50,387 nucleotides of DNA. Origin: an uncultured Coriobacteriaceae bacterium. GTDB taxonomy: Bacteria > Actinomycetota > Coriobacteriia > Coriobacteriales > Eggerthellaceae. The notes below the pieces were generated by a model. It was not told where the DNA came from and made no database searches. It worked only from the letters and a program-made list of their open reading frames with translations. This document shows, one piece after another, positions 17,838-28,700 of this stretch. Position 1 is the stretch's first letter. Every line of letters begins with the position of its first letter. The position numbers and the translations under genes were made by a program. Where the stretch lies: assembly GCA_900550385.1 (NCBI GenBank), contig URRZ01000002.1:1-50387 (forward strand), written 5' to 3'.

Positions 17838-20800
17838 GTGGCGAACGAGACGATAGCGGAGCGGCCGGCGGACGCGACCGTGGTGGATGCGGGGCAGACC
17901 GTCGTCGAGGCGCAAGGGGTCTCCGACGGGGTCCATTTCGAGCCCGAAGTGCTGGAGTACTACTCGCCCGACGGCAAGCGCTACGCCATCGACACGGCGG
18001 CGGAGATGGGCGGCGGAGGCCAGGGCGTCGTGCTGGAGGCGACCGACGACGAGGGCGCCCGCTATGCGGCGAAGGTGTCGGTCATGCCCGGCACCACCAA
18101 GGACCGCGCCGCGCACGCTGCCGTCTTCGACCAGCTGAAGGAGCTCTCCGACCCTTCGATGGGAGGCCCCGCCGCCACGCACCTCATGCCCATCGTCGAG
18201 GCGGGCGAGGTGCGCGCCACGCTGCTGGGCGAGCAAGCGCCCGAGCGCTGCTATCTGGAGATCATGCCCATCTGCCGGTGCCTGGGCGACGAGGCGCTGG
18301 ACCCGGCGTTCGTCGTCGGCACCGTCCTGCCCGACATCGCCTCCGCCCTGCATCTGCTGCACGAGCGCGGCATCGTCCACCGCGACGTGAAGCCCGCGAA
18401 CATCTTCGACTGCGACGGCAGCGTGGTGCTGGGCGATTTCGGCATCGCCACCATCTTGGGCATGGGCGAGGCCGCCGCCGAGACGAAGGCCGACCGCCGC
18501 ACGCGCGGCTATTCCCCCCACGACCATATCGTCAATCGCGAACGGGATTGGTACGGCTTCGGCTACACCATCTGGACCATGTACAACGACAACCGCCACC
18601 CGCTGCAGGCGCTCATCGACGCCGACCGCATGGCGGAGGTCTACATGGGCGCCCGTCCCGCAGCCTTCATCCCGAAGCGTCCGGAGGACGGGAAGCTGGG
18701 CGATCTGATCTTCGGCCTCACGCAGGAGATCTGGAAATGGCGCCTAGGCTACGACGACATCCAGGCGTACCTGGCGGATCCGGCGGGCTTCTCCTACGAG
18801 GATCCCGGTGAGGCGCGTCCTGCGACGGGTAAGCCCTACGAGTTCGAAGGGGAGGAATACTCCGACCCCGCACGGCTGGCCGAGGCCATGGCGGGCAAAT
18901 GGCAGGAGGCAAAGCGCCATCTGTACGCCCACAACCTGGAGTCCTTCTGCCAGCAGCGGGGCCTCTACGATCTGGCGGCGTCCCTGCACCGGATCGTCGA
19001 GGAGGACCGCTCGACCGTCTCGAACCAGGATCTGGGCCTTGCCCAGGCGATCTACCTGCTTTCGGGGGATGAGCGCCGGCAGAGCTGGAAGGGCCGCGAT
19101 GTGTCGCTGCCCGCGCTGTCGCGATCGCTCGCGGGATCCGGCATGGGCGACAAGGGCAACGACGGCCTGCTCCTCAGCGGGTTCCTGTCGTGGGCCGCCG
19201 CGCAGCAGCCTTCGCCGGAGCTCGCCTCCATCGCCTCCGACCTGCGCGTCATCGAGCGGGCTGCCAAAGACGACCGCGATTTCGCCCGCGCGCTGCTGAT
19301 CCAGTGCTTCGGAGGCGGCGCGTCGCTGCGCTTCTCCGGGACGGGATCGGTCGACGAGTTGGTCGGTTCGATCATATCCTCGCCCTTCGCGTTCTACTCG
19401 CTGATGGAGGACCGCGCCCGGCGCGTCGAGGCGCTCGCCGCCTTCGCGAAATACGAGGCCGCCTCCAACCTCTGCGCGATCCGGGAGGACATGCTGGACG
19501 GCGACGTGCTCGCCGCCGCGTCGCATTGGCTGTCCTTCCTTGAGAAGAAGGCGGGCGACGCCTCGGCGGTGAAGCGGTTCGCGGTCGGCTACGGGCCGGA
19601 AGCGCCCCTGCTGTGGGTGGGCGAGCATGCGTCGTCCTACGCGGTGGGGAAGGGCGCGCCGCGTGCCGCGGAGGCGCAGCGGGCGCTCGAGAAGCTTGCC
19701 GGGTTCGCCGCCGCGGCCTCGAAGGCGGAGACGGCGGTAGACGTCGTTATGGCGGGGAAGCGGATGCGCGCGGCATACAGCTCGCTGGTGGAGGATTCCG
19801 TGCGCAACCCGGTGCTCCTCGCCTTGGGCGTCAAGACCGACGCGGCGGTGCGCGCGAAGGATGCCGATGCGCTGTTCTGCGCCGCGTTCTACGGGCAGGC
19901 GGTGCCGCGCGGCTTCGCGCGGAAGCTCATCGTCGACTCGGCCGGCGACTTGGAGGGCCGGCAGTGGAGCCAGGTCCGCTTGGTCGACCCCGCCCGATGC
20001 TCCCGTTCGGATGACGAGGCGATCGCGGCAAGGTTCCGCGATGACACCGACGCCCTCCTGTCGGAGCTTCCCCAGACGAGCAGCCGGACCGGAAGCCTTG
20101 CCCATGCGGTGGCGGATGCGGCGGTGGCGCTGTGCGCTTTGGCGCTGTCTTTCCGGGTCGTGACGGGCTCGGCCGAGGGGGTCCGCCCCTTCTTCGATGC
20201 GTTGGGAGCGCCCGGCGGCGGGATCCTTGGCACCGTGCTGTCCTACCTCATCCCCCTTGTCGGCATGGTCGCGCTCGTCGGGTTCTTCGCCTACAACGCG
20301 GTGGTTTGGGGCTCGCGGTTCCTGGTTTCGACCCGGGTCGATTCCATCAGGGGGAAGGCGAACCGCGATGCCGACCTCCTGATCGCCGAGCTGCGGTCGT
20401 TCGCAGGCGGGACGTCGGATCTGCATCGTCGGATGGCCGATCCGGGCGCGAACGTCGTCTTCGGGGGGCGCTCCCTCGAGGGCAGCCTCGGATCGGCGCG
20501 CGATGCGCTGCGCACGGTGGGCGCCCTGCAGGGCGAGGATGTCTACGCAACGGTCTGGCGTGTCTCCAGCGTGGTGTGCGCTGCCTCGTTCGCGCTGGTC
20601 ACCGTGCTTTCGCAGCCGCTTCTCCCGCTGGGGCCGCTGTTCATCGCGCTGCAGGTCCTGGCGATGCTCTGGCCGGTGGCCGCCTACGCCGCCATCATCG
20701 CGTGCATGCGCTTCGCGATCGACCGCGAAACGGACCTCGCTTGGGCGGTTACGATGCTCGTGTTCGTGTGCGCCGGGGCGATTCCGTTCGGGCTCTTCGG

Positions 20801-20861
20801 CTTCCTCGGGGCCGTCGTCTGCTTCGTGGTGGCGCTGGCCGCCTTCCTCTACTTCCGCTAA
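17838..20861 (+). CDS. membrane-anchored Ser/Thr protein kinase with large C-terminal module
   Basis: 1007 residues from a GTG start with AAAGGGG before it. The kinase domain (about 45-320) has the Gly-rich loop GGGGQGVV, Lys79, catalytic HRDVKPANIF (181-183 HRD) and GDFGIA (Asp200). The middle ~440 residues are helical and unrecognised. The C-terminus has about six TM segments (762-780, 795-820, 912-930, 933-958 and two between 966 and 1006), so the kinase domain is N-terminal and cytoplasmic. No PASTA repeats, so it is not a PknB/PrkC cell-wall sensor. It is the last gene of the operon; a 16-bp-stem hairpin follows. Confidence 0.9.
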   Translation: MANETIAERPADATVVDAGQTVVEAQGVSDGVHFEPEVLEYYSPDGKRYAIDTAAEMGGGGQGVVLEATDDEGARYAAKVSVMPGTTKDRAAHAAVFDQLKELSDPSMGGPAATHLMPIVEAGEVRATLLGEQAPERCYLEIMPICRCLGDEALDPAFVVGTVLPDIASALHLLHERGIVHRDVKPANIFDCDGSVVLGDFGIATILGMGEAAAETKADRRTRGYSPHDHIVNRERDWYGFGYTIWTMYNDNRHPLQALIDADRMAEVYMGARPAAFIPKRPEDGKLGDLIFGLTQEIWKWRLGYDDIQAYLADPAGFSYEDPGEARPATGKPYEFEGEEYSDPARLAEAMAGKWQEAKRHLYAHNLESFCQQRGLYDLAASLHRIVEEDRSTVSNQDLGLAQAIYLLSGDERRQSWKGRDVSLPALSRSLAGSGMGDKGNDGLLLSGFLSWAAAQQPSPELASIASDLRVIERAAKDDRDFARALLIQCFGGGASLRFSGTGSVDELVGSIISSPFAFYSLMEDRARRVEALAAFAKYEAASNLCAIREDMLDGDVLAAASHWLSFLEKKAGDASAVKRFAVGYGPEAPLLWVGEHASSYAVGKGAPRAAEAQRALEKLAGFAAAASKAETAVDVVMAGKRMRAAYSSLVEDSVRNPVLLALGVKTDAAVRAKDADALFCAAFYGQAVPRGFARKLIVDSAGDLEGRQWSQVRLVDPARCSRSDDEAIAARFRDDTDALLSELPQTSSRTGSLAHAVADAAVALCALALSFRVVTGSAEGVRPFFDALGAPGGGILGTVLSYLIPLVGMVALVGFFAYNAVVWGSRFLVSTRVDSIRGKANRDADLLIAELRSFAGGTSDLHRRMADPGANVVFGGRSLEGSLGSARDALRTVGALQGEDVYATVWRVSSVVCAASFALVTVLSQPLLPLGPLFIALQVLAMLWPVAAYAAIIACMRFAIDRETDLAWAVTMLVFVCAGAIPFGLFGFLGAVVCFVVALAAFLYFR

Positions 20862-20869
20862 GCCTTCCG

Positions 20870-20915
20870 CCCCGGCATCCCGGCGCGCTCGCGGCGCATC
20901 GCCGGGATGCCGGGG
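20870..20915. terminator. very strong hairpin between kinase and ADP-ribosylglycohydrolase genes
   Basis: Perfect 16-bp stem CCCCGGCATCCCGGCG / CGCCGGGATGCCGGGG with a 14-nt loop. It begins nine bases after the kinase stop and ends 26 bases before the stop of the convergent gene. No T-run on either side. Probably a bidirectional terminator. Confidence 0.65.
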
Positions 20916-20941
20916 GCGGGCCGGGCGCTGCGAAGCCCCGA

Positions 20942-21853
20942 TCAGAAGTTCTTCGCGGTGATGACCACGCTCGAGCGCCGGCGCTTGCCGCCGCGCTTCT
21001 TCGCGAAGAGCTCTTCCCTCGAAGACGACAGCACCGCGTCGATGATGTCCTTTCCGCGCAGGGCGTCGATCCACTCGTCGGGGATGGCGTCGTAGCCGTA
21101 CACGATGCCCGCCAGCGCCCCGCCGACGGCGGCGACCGTGTCGGCGTCGCCGCCCATGTTCGCCAACGCCAGCACGCATTCGGCATAGCTTTCCGTGTTC
21201 GCCAGCGCCCACAGCGCGGCTTCGAACGTGTGGACGACGTAGCCGCTCGACGAGACGTCGTCGAGCGGCGCGTCGGCTATCGTCCGGAGGCGCTCGTAGG
21301 GCTCGCGGGCGTCGAGCTTGGCGATCGCTTGGCGGACAGGTGTCCCCGACAGGAGGTCTTGGGCGAGCCTCACGTACATCACGCAGCCCCGCCGGGATAT
21401 CTCGTGCGCGTGGGTGATCGCGCTCACCTCTTCGATCTGCGCGTCGGTCACGCCGTCGACGAACGCCAAGGGGACGATGCGCATGAGCGAGCCGTTGCCG
21501 TTATCGTGGAAGCCCGTCCTGCCCGAGCCCTCGACGAGGGCGTTGGCCGTGGCGTTCCCGATGTCGAACATGATGCCGTCGGCGGTGTAGGCGCCCTCGT
21601 CCATCCAAAGCGAGAAGCGCCGCCGCATGTCCTCGACGTCGATGCGCCCCTTCACGCGCAGGCTGTCGCAGGTCGCAAGCGTCAAGGAGGTGTCGTCCGA
21701 GAACGTGCCGGCGGGCATGTTGTGGGAGCCGTGCCCGACCATGCCGTCGATGCGGTATTCGCCGCGCAGGCGGAACTCGCAGGGGACCCCCAGCGCGTCC
21801 CCCACCGCCAGACCGTACACGGCGTCTTTCGCCGTCCTGTTCAGCGATGCCAT
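20942..21853 (-). CDS. ADP-ribosylglycohydrolase (DraG/ARH-like)
   Basis: 303 residues. Removes ADP-ribose from modified proteins or from small ADP-ribosylated products, using two metal ions. Family motifs are present: AVYGLAVGDALGVPCEF, GTFSDDTSLTLATCDSL (acidic metal ligands), NGSLMRIVPLAF, THAHEISRR and the C-terminal GGDADTVAAVGGALAGIVYG. The start at 21853 follows GGAAGGAG. It faces the kinase operon and is not part of that transcript; no ADP-ribosyltransferase is seen in the window. The tail KKRGGKRRRSSV is very basic. Confidence 0.9.
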   Translation of the reverse strand: MASLNRTAKDAVYGLAVGDALGVPCEFRLRGEYRIDGMVGHGSHNMPAGTFSDDTSLTLATCDSLRVKGRIDVEDMRRRFSLWMDEGAYTADGIMFDIGNATANALVEGSGRTGFHDNGNGSLMRIVPLAFVDGVTDAQIEEVSAITHAHEISRRGCVMYVRLAQDLLSGTPVRQAIAKLDAREPYERLRTIADAPLDDVSSSGYVVHTFEAALWALANTESYAECVLALANMGGDADTVAAVGGALAGIVYGYDAIPDEWIDALRGKDIIDAVLSSSREELFAKKRGGKRRRSSVVITAKNF

Positions 21854-21911
21854 CCAAAGCTCCTTCCGAGATGATGGAAACATTGGTTGATCTGGTGAAA
21901 CGTACGCCTCC

Positions 21912-21917
21912 ATTATA
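21912..21917 (-). promoter_or_regulatory. -10 box (TATAAT on minus strand) for ADP-ribosylglycohydrolase gene
   Basis: The plus strand reads ATTATA here, a perfect TATAAT on the minus strand, 59 bp before the start codon. No clear -35 box. Confidence 0.5.
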
Positions 21918-22026
21918 CTCTTTGCGAGGATGGCGCCACGGCGTGAGGTTTTCGGGGGCCGAGCGACCCCGATCCGGAGAGCGGTGCGCCGCCCCATCGG
22001 CTTCACGCCGTCCCTCGTCGCTCCCC

Positions 22027-22057
22027 TTGCGAGTTTCGAGAGGTTTCAGGGTATGAT
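22027..22057 (+). promoter_or_regulatory. putative promoter of the beta-repeat membrane protein gene
   Basis: TTGCGA (22027-22032) and TATGAT (22052-22057), 19-bp spacing, about 53 bp before the start codon. Confidence 0.45.
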
Positions 22058-22062
22058 GCAGT

Positions 22063-22087
22063 TGGCAGAAAAAACGGCTTTCTGCCA
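22063..22087 (+). promoter_or_regulatory. 5'-UTR hairpin
   Basis: Perfect 9-bp stem TGGCAGAAA / TTTCTGCCA with a 7-nt loop, between the predicted promoter and the ribosome site of the next gene. It sits at the expected mRNA 5' end, so it may stabilise the transcript or be an operator. Confidence 0.5.
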
Positions 22088-22109
22088 GCGATTTCGCGGG
22101 AGGTGCGCG

Positions 22110-23972
22110 ATGAAGAAAACAGCCGAGAAGAGCCTGTTCGATAGCCTGGGTCTTAAACAGAGAGAGGATGCGCCGGAGCCCAAGCCGCTCGAAAAGCCCG
22201 ACGTGGATGCGGGCGAGGCGGTGAAGGCGATCCTCATCCGGCTTGCCGTGCCCGCCGCCTTCGGGGCGCTATGGGCGTTGGGCGTCTTCGTGGAGACCGG
22301 CCTCGATCCCGTCGAGATCATGCCGCCGATCGTCCTCTGCGTGCTTCTGGTCGCGGCATGGTGGATCGCGCATTGGTTTTTCGCCCGCTGGCGCAAAGCC
22401 AACAAGGGCAACCCTCGTGCGGACGCGATCGCCATCGGGTGCCGTGCGGTTGTTTGGAGCCTGTTCGCGCTTGTGTTCTGCATCGTCTACACCGTGTTCC
22501 CCTCGATGGATATATGGAGCCAGACCTCGCTTGTGACCGTGGCGCTCTCCGTCGGCTGGATGTGGTTCTGGGCATCGGGGCTTCTGCCCGCCATCTTCCT
22601 GTTCGCGGCCGTGCGCGCCGGCAATCGCCTGGTGCGCAACGCGCTTGCGTCCCTGCAGCCCAACGCCGTGCTCCTATGGGCTCACGCTGTTCGAAGTGTG
22701 GTGTTCGTTCCGCTCACCATCGTGGCGGCGGTGGGCCTTGCCGTCGCTTTGTGCATGTGCCGGCCGCTTTCGTACCTGCTCTCTTCGTGGGGCCTGTTCA
22801 GCGCCGATGCCTCACCCTATCTTTACCTGGAAGGCACGTGGATCGCCGAGCTGCAGGCGGCGTGCGGCCAGCTGGCAGATGCGGGCGTGTGGACGTTCGT
22901 CATCGCCATCATCGTGATTCGCGCCTGCTGGCGCCATGCGCGGTATGCCTGGATGGAGAGGGTCGAGGAAGAGGGGGCGCTTTACAAAGAGCGCTCCGGC
23001 TCTTCCGATGACGACGGCTCGTCCCCCAAGGCATCGAAGCCGTTCGAATCGTATCTGGCACCGAGTCTGATGCGCGTCGTCTCGGGGATCGGGTTCGTGC
23101 TGCTGGGGATCGCCGTGGTCTCGATGGTCCTCTCGCTCATCAACCCCGCTGGAGGGAACTGCTTCAAATACACGAACGATCTCTTCTCCGCCCTGCTCAC
23201 CGCGTCGAGCGCCCTTCCCATCGCCCTTGGCGCCTTCCTTGCCATCCAGGTGGCGCTTGCGGCGATCGCCTATGGGGATGACGCGACGTCTGGCAAGCAT
23301 TCCGTGCTGAGGGGTCTTGGGAAGTTCCTCTCGTACGCGGTCATCGTGGCCTGCGGGGCGCTTGTCATCTACGCGATCGTGAAAGCCGAGATGACCTATG
23401 GCATCTTGCAATCCTTCGCCGATCTGGCAGCGGCGGGCTTCGAGACGGCAACGATGTGGACCTTCGCCGCCCAGCTCTTCGCCCAGTTCCTGTTCTACCT
23501 GATCGTCTTGGCAATCGTGGTGTGGGTTATCGGTGCGCTGATAGGCAACAGCGGAGCGGGTGCTGGCGGAGGCGGTGGCGGCGGATCGTACGCAGGCGGA
23601 TCGTACGCAGGCGGCGGGTCGTACACCTGGGGTGGTGGCTCCTCCGGCGGCGGCCTGTTCCCCGATCGCGTCACTATCTCGCAAGGCGGCTTCTTCGACA
23701 GCGGCACGACGACGATCCGCGACACCTCCGGACGCAAGGTCGCCACCGTGAGCGAGGGCTTGTTCGGGCAGACGATCCGCGATGACTCGGGGCGCAGCAT
23801 CGGCTCCGCCCGCGAGGGGGTCTTCGGCAACACCCTTGTGGATGTCGGCGACTCCAGGTACGAGGTGCGCGACAGCGTCTTCGGCAACAGCAAGATCGTC
23901 AGCGAGAACGGCAAGACGATCGGCCGCATCGAGAAGGACATCTGGGGCAACGACGTCTTCAAGAAGGAGTGA
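22110..23972 (+). CDS. polytopic membrane protein with Gly-rich linker and C-terminal beta-repeat domain
   Basis: 620 residues, not assigned to a family. The start at 22110 follows GGGAGGTG. About ten TM segments span residues ~40-485, with a charged cytoplasmic loop near 290-320 (VEEEGALYKERSGSSDDDGS). Then comes a Gly/Ser/Tyr-rich linker and ~110 residues of tandem ~20-residue units of the form xxFGNxxxxDxxGxxIGxxxx (SEGLFGQTIRDDSGRSIGSA, EGVFGNTLVDVGDS, DSVFGNSKIVSENGKTIGRI, DIWGNDVF). The repeats probably fold as stacked beta-hairpins. Function unknown; it stands alone between convergent and co-directional genes. Confidence 0.8.
   Translation: MKKTAEKSLFDSLGLKQREDAPEPKPLEKPDVDAGEAVKAILIRLAVPAAFGALWALGVFVETGLDPVEIMPPIVLCVLLVAAWWIAHWFFARWRKANKGNPRADAIAIGCRAVVWSLFALVFCIVYTVFPSMDIWSQTSLVTVALSVGWMWFWASGLLPAIFLFAAVRAGNRLVRNALASLQPNAVLLWAHAVRSVVFVPLTIVAAVGLAVALCMCRPLSYLLSSWGLFSADASPYLYLEGTWIAELQAACGQLADAGVWTFVIAIIVIRACWRHARYAWMERVEEEGALYKERSGSSDDDGSSPKASKPFESYLAPSLMRVVSGIGFVLLGIAVVSMVLSLINPAGGNCFKYTNDLFSALLTASSALPIALGAFLAIQVALAAIAYGDDATSGKHSVLRGLGKFLSYAVIVACGALVIYAIVKAEMTYGILQSFADLAAAGFETATMWTFAAQLFAQFLFYLIVLAIVVWVIGALIGNSGAGAGGGGGGGSYAGGSYAGGGSYTWGGGSSGGGLFPDRVTISQGGFFDSGTTTIRDTSGRKVATVSEGLFGQTIRDDSGRSIGSAREGVFGNTLVDVGDSRYEVRDSVFGNSKIVSENGKTIGRIEKDIWGNDVFKKE
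23583..23612 (+). repeat. 15-bp tandem repeat in the Gly-rich linker
   Basis: Two exact copies of GGATCGTACGCAGGC, encoding GSYAG units. A third, degenerate copy follows. Likely a slippage-prone site that changes linker length in 5-residue steps. Confidence 0.8.
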
Positions 23973-24012
23973 CCCCGCGTCACGTTCCGCGTCAGGCGGG
24001 CGTTCTTCCTGC

Positions 24013-24018
24013 TACAAT
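24013..24018 (+). promoter_or_regulatory. -10 box (TACAAT) for the AGCS symporter gene
   Basis: TACAAT in GCTACAATGC, 78 bp before the start codon. No clear -35 box. Confidence 0.45.
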
Positions 24019-24095
24019 GCTCTCTCACGTGATTCATCGCGGCTGCGCGGCGCAGGGGAGTCGCCGTGCGGCCGGCTGACGGGAGGGAGAGCCCG

Positions 24096-25625
<1,530 letters not shown>

Positions 25626-25685
25626 CGCGGAACCCGGCAGCGCGTGCCCGCGGGCATCGCCGCGATTTCCCGTCAGGGCGGAAAC

Positions 25686-25712
25686 GGGGGCGGAGGGCTT
25701 TCCTCCGCCCCC
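25686..25712. terminator. hairpin terminator between symporter and vWA-like gene
   Basis: Perfect 11-bp stem GGGGGCGGAGG / CCTCCGCCCCC with a 5-nt loop (GCTTT). It serves two convergent genes; the flanks lack a long T-run. Confidence 0.65.
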
Positions 25713-25719
25713 CCCCTTC

Positions 25720-28700
25720 TCATCTTCGGCGTCTGATGGCGAGCCTGCCCGCCACGAGGCCGAGGAAGGCGATGTCGAGGAGGGTGATCCCGATGGGGAG
25801 CGCGGGATCGCCTGCGGCGGCGAGGCCGCCGTCGGCGCCGGACGCCCCTTCGTCCCGGGCGCCGTCGTTTCCGCCGGGCTGCTGGGACGCGCCGGGATCT
25901 TGCGGGCCTCCGGGCGAGGGCGCGGTTCCTCCGCCGTCGGGCGTTTCGGGATCGTCGGAGGCTCCGGGATTATCCGGTTCGCCCGGCGTACCGGGATCGT
26001 CCGGGTCGGGGGAGTCGGGGCTGTCGCCGCCGCCAGGCTCGTCGGGCTTTTCCCCGCCGGGCCCGTCGGGGCTGCCCCCTTGGCCGGGATCGTCCCCGCC
26101 GCCGCCCGCGTCGGGGCCGTAGACCAAGGAGAGCAGGCCGTTGTTGCCGAGCTTCGCCATCAGGAGCGGTTTCCCCAGATCGGAGTAGTCGCTCAGAGAC
26201 AGCTGCTTGGAGAAGGCGGCGGTGCCGGTGGCATTGGGGGCTTTCGCGTAGTCTTCCAGCAGCGCCGCAGCATCGAACTTCGGGGTATGCGCCAGCGCGC
26301 AGTACTGCCCCGTGGAGTCGGGCGCGAAGTACTTGGGGATGTCGGCGGCATCGACGGCGATGCTGCAGGGCTCGCAGGCGGATACGGCGCGTGCGGGGAC
26401 CGTCGCGTTCGCCGACAGCCCGTCCGCTTCGAAGAAGCGGTCCTCGTAGTAATACGTCTCGCCGGGCTGCGGGGCGGTCGTGAGGGGTTGCAGCTGGTCG
26501 GGTGCGGGATGGGCTCCGTCGGCGGGCTTCTGCCCGGGCTTGAGCTGGAACAGCGGGGTGCTGCTCGTGAACGCGTAGTACCCGTTCGTCGCGGCGGTGA
26601 TGGCCGACATCTTGGCGTTGGGCTCGATGGAGCCCGAGGCGTCTTCCGAGAACGAGGACTGGTAGAGCTTGAGGGTGCCCGTCCCCTCATCGAGCGCGTT
26701 CGCGCCGAGGGACGCCTCTATCTCGGCAGGATCGATCGATTCGCCCGTCATCAGGCGTTTCGCTATGGCGGCGGCATCATTACGCGGGCCTGCTTCGTAG
26801 ATCAGCCGGATGGGCGCTATCGCCGTCGCGCTCTCGTCGAGGCTCATGACGGCTCCTCCGTCGGCGAGTTGCGTGACGTAGGCCTTGAGCGCGGGGATGC
26901 TGTCGGCGGGAAGCGAGAGCAGGAGCTTCTGCGATCCGTCGTCGAGGCTGGTCTCCACCATCACGGCGAAGTCGTACAGCGGCACGTCGGCTCCGCTGTA
27001 CTGGTTCTCCAGGTTGCCGATGTAGAGATACGTTTGGCAGATCGCCATCGCCCCCGCTTGGCGCGCCGCCTCGATCTTCTCCGCGGGTTCCCCGCCCGTC
27101 TCTTCCCAATGGCCGGATTTCGCCGCAGCGATCTCGTCGCGCGCGGCGAACGTGTAGGGCTGCGTCGAGGAGGGCACCATGGCGTGGTCGCCGTCCACGT
27201 ACCAGGCGGCGTAGTTGGAATAGGCGCCTTCGCCGTCGTAGGACAGCTGGCCGTCGGAATAGGCGTTGTAGAGCAGGTCGTAGGCGCCCCATCCCAAGTC
27301 GTAGCGCGCGTTGAGCGCGTACATGAGGTACTGCACCTCGTGGTAGGACTCCAGATCCTGCGGATCGGAGAAGCTTTTCGCGACCGCCGCCGCAGCAAGG
27401 GAGCCGTCGAGCAGCGAACCTTCGAACTCGATGCCGGCGACGCGCTTCACCGTCATGAACGCCCCCAGGTCGTCTTGCACGTGGAACCGCTCGGCGGGAT
27501 CGATGCTCGAGGAAGGCGAGAAGTTCACCGGGGAGTCGTAGTCGATGCCCAGGATGGCGTCGACCGCCTCGTTGAACGAATCGGGCAGCGCCCCCGCATC
27601 GGAGGAGAGGAAGTAGCCCGTGGCGCCCCGGAACGCGTAGCCGTCGCTTTCGTCCAACAGCCCGTCGACCGGGTTCGGGAAGGCCACCTCCGCCGCCTGC
27701 AAGTTGCCTTTGCCCGCGCTGAACAGGGAGAGCGTGACGGAGGGATCCCCCTTGGCGGCGGCCTGCGCGTAGGCGGCGCGCGCAGCGTCGATGTTGTCGC
27801 AGAGGTTGCAGCCCAGCGCCGCGCCCGTCCCGTCCACGACGTCTTTGGCCTGTCCTTGCGCCGTCTGCAGAACGTAGCCGCCCAGGGCCTGGGTGTCCAA
27901 GCCGATCGTGTAGATCTCCAGGGTTCCGCCCGATGCCGCATAGGCGGCCTCGACGCGGTGCGAGACATCCTGCAGCGTGAGTAGCGTCGCGAGTGCCGCA
28001 TCGGTTCCGTACCCGACGTTGGTGCCGGTGGGAAGCGAGCCGAGGAACCCGTCCCGCCCCTGCGCCTGCCCCTGGTAGGCGGGCGGGTCCGCCACGTCGG
28101 TGTTCGCCGCGGCGGCCACCTCGGTTCCCATCACCACCAGGTCAGGCGTGCGCGCGCAATCCGCTTCGGAGGCGGCATCTTCCAGCAGTCCGCCCGCGAC
28201 CGACAGCGCGCGCTGCAGGTAGGCGTATCCTCCGAAGGCGCCGTCGGCGGTTGTCGTTTGCGGATCGTCGGGCTGGGCGACCACGTTCAAGGAGCCGCTT
28301 CCGCCATCGGGGTGCACGTAGCGGACGTAGTCGCCTTGCTCATCGGGCGCATAGGTCCCCAGCGGCATCAGCACCGATGCGTCGATGGAATAGCCGACCA
28401 CGGCGACCCGCGTGGGCTCGCTCGGCCCCAGACCGTCGGAGTTCTCCACCATCAGCCTGCCGATGGCTCGGTTGAGCGCGTCGGCCAGATGGTCCGCCTG
28501 GGGCCTTCCGTCGTAGGAGAACGCGTCGAGGGTGGAGTTGAGGCTCACCACGAACACGACGTCGTGGGGATGCTCCTGCTCGGCGCGGATCGCCGCCGCC
28601 GACGAGATCGCCGATATGCCTACGAGGAAGTCCAGGTCGGGATCGGACAGCCGGGCGTCGGGGATGCCGGCGGCAGCGGCTTCGCCAGCGGTCGCGTACA

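Noticed and set aside
12365..20861. Type VI secretion regulation (kinase, phosphatase, FHA, ClpV-like ATPase)
   Set aside because: No sheath, baseplate or membrane-complex genes are present and the ATPase has one active domain without a ClpV N-terminus. Only the regulatory analogy holds.
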